This document shows positions 1 through 9,303 of a stretch of 64,000 nucleotides of DNA, one piece after another; position 1 is the first letter of the stretch, and each line of letters begins with the position of its first letter. The stretch comes from Erodium maritimum. Lineage: Eukaryota > Streptophyta > Magnoliopsida > Geraniales > Geraniaceae. Where the stretch lies: positions 14,088,001 to 14,152,000 of the forward strand of contig OY997588.1 of the NCBI GenBank assembly GCA_963921825.1. Reading direction: 5' to 3'. The notes beneath the pieces were generated by a model. The model ran no database searches and was not told where the DNA came from. It saw only the letters and a program-made list of their open reading frames with translations. The position numbers and the translations under genes are program-made.

Positions 1-651
1 CGTGTGTCTTGGTGTCCAATGTAGGATAAAAATGTTGCCGATTCTCTCTCCGACCTCAACACCCTACCTATATTATATATTCACCCAATTTGTTGACTTC
101 ATTAATAATTTATCAAAGTAAAACAAATGAATGCAAATCATGTAACTTGTTTTTGTTGGTCAAGTATGGGATAGAGTATAAAAAGCTTCTTCTCAATATA
201 GTAGTATACATTTCACCTACTATGTTTTTTCTTTTAATAAATTAAACTCTAGTTGGGTTCCACTATTAGGATGAAGTTTGAGTTTATAGTATACATTTTA
301 GAAAATTATAGAGCAATTAATATGTAGTAATTAAGTATAGAAAGCACCTCTAAGGGAATTGAGGAGAAGACGAGCAAAGCTTTGGTTGGTATCAAGAAGG
401 TTGAGCCAAGTCTCGAATCCGGAGCCAAGGGAAGCCAAGGGCTTAGCGGAGAACAAGAGGCACTTCTGAACCAAGATGGACAGAAATATGAGCCACCGGC
501 GGCCGAAACTCTCGTCGTTCTTGCCCGGAGCGTCCACGAATTTTCTCTTGTTTATGTCTCTGTGAAACAATATGTGGAGGAGATCTGTAAACCCTACCTC
601 GTCTGCATTAAGCAGCATGTAGTTGCTCGAGAACTCCTTGTCGCACTCCAT
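1..651 (-). CDS. OBL1: OBL-type triacylglycerol lipase, N-terminal part (runs off left edge)
   Basis: Exon 1 runs from the ATG at 651 down to 348, where a GT donor follows; a 280-bp intron (347-68) ends in AG, and exon 2 (67-1) leaves the window. The splice restores the frame: exon 1 ends ..LLLNSLRG and exon 2 gives RVLRSERESATFLSYIGHQ. Both blocks (RRWLIFLSILVQK, AKPLASLGSGFETWLNLL, SATFLSYIG) match what I know of the N-terminus of plant oil-body lipases (OBL1 and relatives), class-3 lipases that hydrolyse triacylglycerol at lipid droplets. The catalytic Ser-Asp-His lie further on, outside the window. The hydrophobic stretch around residues 53-90 is the presumed droplet or membrane anchor. 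A TATA box lies about 80 bp upstream. The exact paralogue is uncertain; the family call is firm. Confidence 0.8.
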
Positions 652-1103
652 TTTAAGATTAAATAGTAACTAAGGCTTAGTTGATCTTCTCAATTACTCG
701 TGGCTTACCAAGAGATTGTAGAGAAAGGTTCCTATTTATAGGCAAGAAAGGTACATGGGGGGATCAAGGCGGCTGCTTTAGTTAAAACATAAAAGTTCTA
801 TAAAAAGAAAACGAAGAAAATGAGGTGGGTCATGTTATATGGAGGCTGGATTATAACAATTTGTGCTTCTTTATTTCATGTGAATTAGTTGACATTGACT
901 TGTTCAGAACCATATACCACATATCTAATTCTACTTACCATATTTATTTGGGCAAGTGGGAGCACACTATTCATTTTGATATCAATAGTGATTTGGTATA
1001 GGAACGTTTGTCGCGGACTAGATAAATTAATCAAAATGGTAGCTTTCAACTTATTTTGAGTGTGTATTTCATGTTAATTTATGTTGTATTATTTATATTA
1101 GGT
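652..1103. other. intergenic, lipase promoter side
   Basis: AT-rich sequence without credible coding potential; it holds the lipase TATA box and presumably its upstream promoter. Nothing else recognised. Confidence 0.5.
732..741 (-). promoter_or_regulatory. TATA box of the lipase gene
   Basis: On the minus strand CTATAAATAG lies about 80 bp upstream of the lipase ATG, the expected distance for a plant core promoter. Confidence 0.6.
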
Positions 1104-1617
1104 AGGGGCACTGCATAATGTGCGGTGTTTGGTGTGATGACTAATATGTTACATTTAGTTGAAAAAATCAACAGTAATATAGTGATGAAAAGTCTCAGAA
1201 ACTCATTGATCGTCATAATTATAAGAATGGATCATCTTTCAACGAATTCAAAACACGATACTAATTAAATTCAAAAGAATCGCAAGTAGAAATACAGTCA
1301 GAAAAATATTTATGAAAATAAATCTTTTATTAAAATCACATGTTGAGACAAGAATCAATCTATCATAATATTTATAGCTTACAATAAAATACTAATTTTA
1401 CACATTGCTTACTGCGTGCAAAACAAATACATCATCTTCTCTCATAGTTCTTGGTGAGAGAGGATGATACATACATCAAATTGCAACGAGATTCATGCAC
1501 ACATTGCATACAGACACATGGCTTTTTTCTCGCGGTGAAAATTTTGAAAATAAAGCGAAATTTTCCACCATTTGATCGTGTTGTAACACGTGTTGATTAC
1601 GCCTATAATGTACGAAG

Positions 1618-1835
1618 GTAACAGTACCCGTGTATGTAAGCTACCAGCACCAGTGTGTGTAAGGTACTGGTACCATATCATGTAATGTAACAACATTTTT
1701 TGTATGTAAGGTACCAGCACTTTGCATGTTGGTACCAAAACTTGTGTATGTAAGGTACTAACACTTTACATGTTGGTACCAGCGCTTGAGTATGTAAGGT
1801 ACTAGCACTTGTGTATATAGTAGCGGTCAACATGC
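1618..1835. repeat. Minisatellite present only in copy A
   Basis: About 44-bp units built on GTATGTAAGGTACCAGCACT followed by a variable half (TGCATGTTGGTACCA..), roughly three to four degenerate copies. In copy B the flanks join directly at about 5320, so the array was gained in A or lost in B. Confidence 0.7.
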
Positions 1836-1967
1836 GGCAAAATGGACTCGAATCAGCATCTTGCGTGCTCTAATGACATCAGCGCGCGACACTTATGGCT
1901 AATGTGTGTTCTCGGTTTGTACAATAAGGATGCGTTCTTATTTGATACCAAAAATCAACAGAGGAAT

Positions 1968-2130
1968 TTAAAGAGTGGGTCACTGACGGGTGATTTTGTT
2001 ATCCATTTTGTTTTTGTTTCGGGTTTGGTCCCGCAACTCTCAACCAGAACTCCCATGTAATGGTTGCCTTTGTTAGATCCTGCTTGGATCTAATTTTTTC
2101 CTGATAAAATTTTTCGAGCTTACCCAAAAA
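1968..2130 (+). mobile_element. Short retroposon insertion, copy A
   Basis: An insert of about 163 bp ending in a short poly-A, flanked by the direct repeat AAAAATCAACAGAGGAAT (1950-1967; the right copy at 2130-2147 has one change). It looks like a severely 5'-truncated LINE or a SINE, interrupting the RRM-coding relic. Confidence 0.65.
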
Positions 2131-2140
2131 AAAATCAATA

Positions 2141-2311
2141 GAGGAATGGATTGTAAATTGTTTTGGAGCATTTGGCGAGATTTCTTCTTGTTCTGTGTTG
2201 AAGCGCCCAAATAGGGGAGGTAAGTACTTTGGTTTAGTCACCTTCTCAACTTCAGTCGCTACTGCAAGTGCTGCGGATACATACAATAGTTTCAAAATCA
2301 ATGGTCATTAA
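2141..2311 (+). pseudogene. RRM-domain relic, copy A
   Basis: Translates to an RNA-recognition-motif piece with an RNP1-like GGKYFGLVTF, then a TAA at 2309-2311 that copy B does not have. Similarity to copy B continues beyond the stop but the frame is dead. Such RRMs occur in host RNA-binding proteins and in ORF1 of plant L1 LINEs; the repeat context favours a LINE origin (inference). Confidence 0.55.
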
Positions 2312-2988
2312 TTGTTCGTAGCTATAACGCGTCCTCGATCTCTTACAGTAGGGGTGTCAATTCAGAGTTGGCCTGCGACCGTTTTGATCGGTAAGCAAGA
2401 CTATGGTGGTCAATTCGTCGAGTTTGTTCTTACGACTAGCATCCTGGCCATCGTTGGATCAACTACGAGTTGACTGACCCAAGAATCATGTTCATTTGAT
2501 TTTCAAATTCCCCATGATTTACGGGTTAGTCAAGCCAAGGATTCGGTCTCTGCAGATTCGGTAGATTCTGCGCAATTTCGTCAAGAGGAAGCTGGAGATA
2601 CGGTGTTACTTGCAATCCGGATGCGATGGGATGTCCTATTTTGACTCATTTGCATGCGATGGTTTTGATGGCACATACGACAGTTAAGCATTTTTTGGGT
2701 CAGGTTTTGATCCCATTGTGGTTGGGCCTGGTGATGGGCCTTCCCGGGTTCTTTCTCTGGCAGGCCCAGTTCAGTCCAAGTTAGGGTCCCCCTACCCCCG
2801 CTCCTTCCTGTCTTTATAGTAACCTTTGTGTTTTCTGTCTGTTTCTATCTAGTGGTCAAAAAAATTGTTTCTTGATACACACTCATATTCTAAATTTCTG
2901 TTAATAAAATTGCACCTTTTAGTTAAAAACAAAGTTTAGAAATACGTTAAATCTTGTGTTCTATGGTCGTTAAGAACAGTCGACGTAT

Positions 2989-3583
2989 TGTAGGGGAGAA
3001 CTGGGCCTATCAAGGAGGAGCACACAACAAGAAGCCTATAATATACACGTTGCTCACCCCACTTGACCCAAAAGACTAGCCTATCAGATCATGGGTCCAT
3101 GGTGTATATTAAGTCTTTCTTTATTCCTTAAGTATCCGATTTGGGAATCCTGACTCACATTTGGACACACCTAACAATTTCCCCCTCCACATTGAGTCTC
3201 ATCACATCGGTTTCTCGCACTCTTAAGCCCAACTTTTTACATGTTCTACTCAATCCCTTACGGGCCCACTTCATCCTATCTGGACCCACCACCATGAGAG
3301 GAGCGATCATGGTTTCCTGGTGTTCCTAGCCCTAGGAGATTTACCCCGACCCGCTTCCTGGGAGAGTCCACAGAACCATGCTCTAATACCACTGTTGAGG
3401 AGAACTGGGCCTATCAGGGAGGAGCACACAACCAGAAGCCCATAATATACACGTTGGCCACCCCACTTGACCCAAAAGACTAGCCTATCAGGTCATGGGT
3501 CTAAGGTGTATATTAAGTCTTTCTTTATTCCTTAAGTATCCGATGTGGGACTCTTGACTCACATGTGGACACACCTAATAACA
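2989..3583 (-). mobile_element. TRIM element, copy A
   Basis: LTRs 2989-3176 and 3393-3583 (TG..CA, about 190 bp) flank a 216-bp non-coding interior. On the minus strand a degenerate iMet primer-binding site follows the LTR at 3392 and a GGAGGGGGAAAT polypurine tract precedes the LTR at 3177-3188. Target duplication CGTAT (2984-2988, 3584-3588). The size and lack of coding fit a terminal-repeat retrotransposon in miniature. Confidence 0.85.
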
Positions 3584-3850
3584 CGTATATCTACGGGAGG
3601 ACTAGAAAGAGCAGCTAATGATACAGTGTATTATTTATTTTAATAACAAATAATTAACATGACTCACGTTTCTTTTTCTTTATTTGGTGGTTCATATGCG
3701 GACAGACATGTGGCGCCTCCTCTTATAATCTTTTTTCCTCTTATAAATAGTGTATGAATACGCCTTGTTTCATGTTTTTACTGTTCTCTTATTATTGACG
3801 GTAAATACATACGATGTTCAATAATAAATGGGGACAGGTAATAATAACAA

Positions 3851-4242
3851 GGGAAAATGAAACATAACCCTAGCTAACTATCACGTTTTTTCACATCACC
3901 CCCCCCCCCCCCCCCCCCCCCCTAACTATTTTTTGTGACATTTAACTTCCTAACTTCATTTTTTTCACTTTACTCTTTCATTTAGATAAACCGACGGAAA
4001 TTGAACATGTGCACATCACATGCTATTATTTTTTTCTAAATCCCAAAACGGACGGAAATTGAACATGTGCACATCACATGTGGAGGGTATTTTCGACTTT
4101 TGACGTTAATTGGATGGAAAGTTAACAACGTTAGACTAAAATGAAAAAAAATGAAGTTAGGGGAGTTAAATGTCACAAAAAATAGTTTGGGGTGTGATGT
4201 GAAAAAGCGTGATAATTAGCCAGGGTTATGTGTCATTTTCCC
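3851..4242. mobile_element. Mutator-type MITE, copy A (internally deleted)
   Basis: Terminal inverted repeats of about 100 bp starting GGGAAAATGA and ending TCATTTTCCC, with a 9-bp target duplication (TAATAACAA at 3842-3850, TGATAACAA at 4243-4251). A homopolymer run of C (about 3899-3922) lies in the left TIR. No coding. Long TIRs plus a 9-bp duplication are the Mutator signature. Confidence 0.8.
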
Positions 4243-4327
4243 TGATAACAAAGAAGTGTATTTAATTTTCAGGTTCAAACAAATTTATGTTCTAATGTTC
4301 CAAGTAAAATAAAATATGTCCTCACTC

Positions 4328-4690
4328 TTTTTTTAGCGAAATGTGCAATATTATAACTTCTTCAAATCGATTACATTGATGTACATCGAGGAGCATGCTC
4401 CTTGATCACGGAAGGTCAGTATGAATGAACAATGGTTCACTGAGCCTTTTCATATCGAAACTGTCACAGACGGTATTTTGATGTCCCACGGCAAAGACAG
4501 AACACGAATGCGGAGGGGGGGGGGGGGACGGGGTGCCGGAACTCTAGGAGCTCAACAACGGTGATGGTGGGAGGCAAAGCATCGTCATAGGACCCCTCCC
4601 AGGGACAGTCCCTGATGCTCCCCTCCCTAGAGAAATCATCGATACTTTGTTCGACATGCATTGATCCCGCAAAGAAAAACTAGAAAAATA
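4328..4690 (-). repeat. R4 dispersed repeat, copy 1
   Basis: On the minus strand it ends ATTGCACATTTCGCTAAAA, a LINE-like 3' terminus with A-run. It shares many blocks with 8844-9190, 30679-30975 and 33902-34262, including AACAACGGTGATGGTGGGAG on the plus strand. A G-homopolymer lies near 4515. Non-coding or 5'-truncated LINE family; not identified further. Confidence 0.5.
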
Positions 4691-5440
4691 AAAAAATAAA
4701 AGACCATTTCGATTAGGCAGATCCATAATCGTGAAAAGGGTCGAGGCGGTTGTGGCGGTGGAGGCTAGGGAGAAGGACGCGCCAACTACGGCGACTTCAG
4801 GGGCACTGCTTGACGTGGTGTTTGGTGTGATGACTAAAATGTTACATTTAGTTGAAAAAATCAACAGTAATATAATGATGAGAAGTCTCAGAAACTTATT
4901 GATCGTCATGATTATAAGAATGAATCATCTTTCAACGAATTCAAAACACGATACTAATTAAATTCAAAAGAATCGCAATTTGAAATACAATCAGGAAAAT
5001 ATTTATGAAAATAAATCTTATATTAAAAAAACATGTTGAGACAGGAATCAATATATCATAATATTTATCGCTTACAATAAAATACTGATTTTACACATTT
5101 CTTACTGAGTGCAAAACATATACATCATCTTCTCTCATAGTTCTTGGTGAGAGAAGGTGATACATACATCAAATTGCAACGAGATACATGTGCACATTGC
5201 ATACAGACACATGGCTTTTTTATCGCGGTGAAAATTTTGAAAATAAAGCGAAATTTTCCACCATTTGATCTTGTTGTAACGCGTGTTGACCACGCCTGCA
5301 ATGTACGAAGGTAACGGTACCCGAATCAGCATCTTGCGTGCTCTAATGACATCAGCGCGCGACACTTATGGCTCATGTGAGTTCTCGGTTTGTACAATAA
5401 GGATGCGTTCTTATTTGATACCAAAAATCAACAGAGGAAT

Positions 5441-5588
5441 GTGAAGAATGGGTCACTGACAGGTGATTTTGTGATCCATTTTGTTTTTGTTCCGGGTTTG
5501 GTCCTGCAACTCTCAACCATAACTCTCATGTAATGGTTCCTGCTTGGATCTAATTTTTTCCTGATAAATTTTTTTGAGCTTATCAAAA
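5441..5588 (+). mobile_element. Short retroposon insertion, copy B
   Basis: The copy of the insert at 1968-2130 carried by the second duplicate. It ends in poly-A and has an exact 18-bp target duplication (5423-5440 and 5589-5606). It lacks about 14 bp present in A. Confidence 0.65.
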
Positions 5589-5599
5589 AAAAATCAACA

Positions 5600-6235
5600 G
5601 AGGAATGGATTGTAAATTGTTTTGGAGCATTTGGCGAGATTTCTTCTTGTTCTGTGTTGAAGCGCCCAAATAGGGGAGGTAAGTACTTTGGTTTTGTCAC
5701 CTTCTCAACTTCGGTCGTTACTGCAAGTGCTGCAGATACATACAATGGTTTCAAAGTCAATGGTCATGTTCTGTTCGTAGCTATAACGCGTCCTCGATCT
5801 CTCACAGTAGGGGTGTCAATTCAGAGTTGGCATGCGACAATTTTGATCAGTAAGCAATACTATGGTGGTCAATTCGTCGAGTTTGTTCTTACGACTAGCG
5901 TCCCGGCCATCGTTGGATCAACTACGATTTGATTGACCCAAGAATCATGTTCATTTGATTTTCAAATTCCCCATGATTTACGGGTTGGTCAAGCCAAGGA
6001 TTCGGTCTCTGCAGATTCGATAGATTCTGCGTATTTTCGTCACGAGGAAGCTGGAGATACGGTGTTACATGCAAATCCGTACGCGATGGGATGTCCTATT
6101 TTGACTCATTTGCATGAGATGGTTTTGATGGCCATACGACTGTTAAGCGTTTTTTTTGGGTCAGGTTTTGATCCCATTGTGGTTGGGCTTGTTGATGGGC
6201 CTTCCCGGGTTCTTTCTCTGGCAGGCCCAGTTTAG
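5600..6235 (+). pseudogene. RRM-domain relic, copy B
   Basis: The frame is open from the retroposon boundary to 6235 except for a TGA at 5930-5932. It starts with WIVNCFGAFGEISSCSVLKR and an RNP1-like GGKYFGFVTF, a near-complete RRM, followed by an acidic low-similarity tail. The TGA is also present in copy A, so it predates the duplication. The upstream exon or ORF is separated by the retroposon insert. Most likely a LINE ORF1 fragment; a host RRM pseudogene is the alternative. Confidence 0.55.
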
Positions 6236-6449
6236 TCCAAGTTAGGGTCCCCCTACCCCCGCTCCTTCCTGTCTTTATAGTGAACTTGGTGTTTTCTGTC
6301 TGTTCCTATCTAGCGGTCAAAAAAATTGTTTCTTGATGCACACTCATATTCTAAATTTCTGTTAATAAAATTGCACCTTTTAGTTAAAAACAAAGTTTAG
6401 AAATACGTTAAATCTTGTGTTTTATGGTCGTTAAGAATAGTCGACGTAT

Positions 6450-7447
6450 TGTTGGGGAGAACTGGGCCTATCAAGGAGGAGAACACAACAAGAAGCCCAT
6501 AATATACACATTGGCCACCCCACTTGACCCAAAAGACTAGCCTATCAGGTCATGGGTCCAAGGTGTATATTAAGTCTTTCTTTATTCCTTAAGTATCCAA
6601 TGTGGGACTCCTGACTCACATGTGGACACACCTAACAATTTCTCCCTCCACATTGAGTCTCATTACATCGACTTTCTAGCACTCCTAAGCCCAACTTTTT
6701 ACCTATTCTACTCAATCCCTTACGGGCCCACTTCATCCTGTCTGGACCCACCACCATGAGAGGGGCGATCATGATTTCCTGGTGTTCCTAGCCCTAGGAG
6801 ATTTAACACGACCCGCTTCTTGGGAGAGTCCACAGAACCATGCTCTGATACCACTGTTGGGGATAATTGGGCTTATCAAGGAGGAGCACACAACAAGAAG
6901 CCCATAATATACACGTTGGCCACCCCACTTGACCCAAAAGACTAGCCTATCAGGTCATGGGTCCAAGGTGTATATTAAGTCTTTCTTTATTCCTTAAGTA
7001 TCCAATGTGGGACTCCTGACTCACATGTGGACACACCTAACAATTTCTCCCTCCACATTGAGTCTCATTACATCGACTTTCTAGCACTCCTAAGCCCAAC
7101 TTTTTACCTATTCTACTCAATCCCTTACGGGCCCACTTCATCCTGTCTGGACCCACCACCATGAGAGGGGCGATCATGATTTCCTGGTGTTCCTAGCCCT
7201 AGGAGATTTAACACGACCCGCTTCTTGGGAGAGTCCACAGAACCATGCTCTGATACCACTGTTGGGGATAATTGGGCCTATCAAGGAGGAGCACACAACA
7301 AGAAGCCCATAATATACACGTTGGCCACCCCACTTGACCCAAAAGACTAGCCTATCAGGTCATGGGTCCAAGGTGTATATTAAGTCTTTCTTTATTCCTT
7401 AAGTATCCGATTTGGGACTCCTGACTCACATGTGGATACTCCTAACA
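6450..7447 (-). mobile_element. TRIM tandem array with three LTRs, copy B
   Basis: LTRs at 6450-6637, 6855-7042 and 7260-7447, each 188 bp, separated by two nearly identical interiors (6638-6854, 7043-7259). A single CGTAT target duplication surrounds the whole (6445-6449, 7448-7452). On the minus strand TGGTATCAGAGC sits next to the second and third LTRs. The LTR-interior-LTR-interior-LTR structure is expected from unequal recombination between LTRs. Confidence 0.88.
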
Positions 7448-7721
7448 CGTATATCTACGGGAGGACTAGAAAGAGCAGCTAATGATACAGTGTATTATTT
7501 ATTTTAATAACAAATAATTCACATGACTCACGTTTCTTTTTCTTTATTTGGTGGTTCATTTACGAACAGACATGTGGCGCCTCCTCTTATAATCTTGTTT
7601 CCTCTTATAAATAGTGTATGAATACGCCTTGTTTCATGTTTCACGTTTTTACTGTTCTCTTATTATTGACGATAAATATATACGATGTTCAGTAATAAAT
7701 GGGGACACGTAATAATAACAA

Positions 7722-8757
7722 GAGAAAATGACACATAACCCTAGCTAACTATCACGCTTTTTCACATCACCCCCCTAACTATTTTTTTGTGAAATTTAAC
7801 TCTTGTATCTTCATTTTTTTTTCACTTTACTCTTTCATCCAAAAACGGACGGAAATTGAACATGTGCACATCACATGCTACTATTTTTTTCTAAATCCCA
7901 AAACTACCCTTTTAACCCACAAAAACTAAGTACCCTAACCTAAAAACCTAACTTCATCTCCCCGCATTTTCTATCCACCACGCCTCCACACTTTCGCAAC
8001 CTCCTATTTCTAGTTCTTCTCTCAACCTCCCATCTCCACCACCACCATCATACCGTCTTCTTCAATTTGGTTTTACTTTTCTTTTTGTTTAGATTTAGTT
8101 CTCCAATTTCAAGGCTTTTAAGGATGTGCTTTTTATGTATGATGGGCATATATGAGCAACAATTTTGTTTGTTGAGATTTAGTTCTCTGCAATTTCTTAT
8201 AAATTTTTTGGGGAATGTGGTAACAATTAGTATTGATTTCGGCAACATTGTATGTTTATGAAAAAGGTTCAACAACTCATTTGGATCAAAGCATGTTTCT
8301 CGGTTCATTTTGATTTGGGTTTCATCTTCATCTATTTCCTGGTCATGGATTCCAGTAATAAAGAGATGTAAAGATGGAGATAGAGATTTTTGGTCTTGGT
8401 TGACATTTGAGTTCTCTGATTTTTTTTTCTTTTGGAATTATGTAGAGAAACATGTAAAGATGGAGTAACTGGAGGGTATTTTACTAAGTCAACAACGTTT
8501 TAAAGTTGTTGGGTATTTTTTAGTTAATATAGACATTTCAAAGTTTTGGGGTTTTGCTAAGTCAATGGCATCATTTTGAAAATTTGATGATAAGTGGAGG
8601 GTATTTTCGACTTTTGACGTTAATTGGATGGAAAGTTAACAACGTTAGACTAAAATGAAAAAAAAATGAAGTTAGGGGAGTTAAATGTCACAAAAAATAG
8701 TTTGGGGTGTGATGTGAAAAAGCGTGATAGTTAGCCAAGGTTATGTGCCATTTTCCC
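7722..8757. mobile_element. Mutator-type MITE, copy B
   Basis: Same insertion as 3851-4242 but 1036 bp long, with a perfect 9-bp duplication TAATAACAA (7713-7721, 8758-8766). The extra interior of about 640 bp (roughly 7920-8590) has no convincing coding sequence. It has TTTTGTT-rich stretches and short phrases repeated near 8100 and 8180. Confidence 0.82.
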
Positions 8758-8843
8758 TAATAACAAAAAAAGTGTATTTAATTTTCAGGTTCAAACAAAT
8801 TTATGTTCTAACGTTCCAAGTAAAATAAAATATGTCCTCACAC

Positions 8844-9190
8844 TTTTTTTAGCGAAAGGTGCAATAATATAACTTCTTCAAATCGATTACATTGATGTAC
8901 ATCGAGGAGCATGCTCCTCGATCACGGAAAGTCAGTATGAATGAACAATGGCTCACTGAGCCTTTTCATATCGAAACCGTCACATACGGTATTTTGATGC
9001 CCCACGGAAAAAGACAGAACACGAAGGGGGGGGGGGGGGGGACGGGGTGCCGGAACTATAGGAGCTCAACAACGGTGATGGTGGGAGGCAAAACATCGTC
9101 ATGGGACCCCTCCCTGATGCTCCCCTCCCTAGAGAAATCATTGATTCTCTGTTCGACAAGCATTGATCCTGCAAAGACAAACTAACAAAA
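8844..9190 (-). repeat. R4 dispersed repeat, copy 2
   Basis: Duplicate of the 4328-4690 repeat. Read on the minus strand it runs on from a GC-rich open stretch (to about 9399) that contains MDLPNRNGLF, also readable in copy 1, so the family may carry a short exon or leader there. Product unknown. Confidence 0.5.
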
Positions 9191-9303
9191 TAAAATAAAT
9201 AAAAAAGACCATTTCGATTAGGCAAATCCATAATCGTGAAAACGGTCGAGGCATTTGTGGCGGTGGAGGCTAGGGAGAAGGACGCGCCGACTACGGCGAC
9301 TTC

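Larger units (their letters stand above)
1104..4798. repeat. Tandem segmental duplication, copy A
   Basis: The segment from AGGGGCACTGC (1104) to ..GGCGACTTC (4798) recurs as the next copy, 4799-9303. Order of shared blocks: unique AT-rich lead, RRM-coding relic with a retroposon insert, TRIM element, Mutator MITE, minus-strand R4 repeat. All three breakpoints carry AGGGG (1104, 4799, 9304). Copy A differs by an extra minisatellite (about 1618-1835), one TRIM internal region instead of two, and a MITE about 640 bp shorter. Confidence 0.85.
4799..9303. repeat. Tandem segmental duplication, copy B
   Basis: Second copy of the 1104-4798 segment in the same orientation. The small retroposon with its target duplication, the TRIM target duplication CGTAT and the MITE target site TAATAACAA are all shared, so these insertions predate the duplication. 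The extra TRIM unit, the MITE size difference and the minisatellite difference arose afterwards. Confidence 0.85.

Noticed and set aside
382..666. Plus-strand 94-codon gene
   Set aside because: It is antisense to exon 1 of the lipase, whose protein match is clear.
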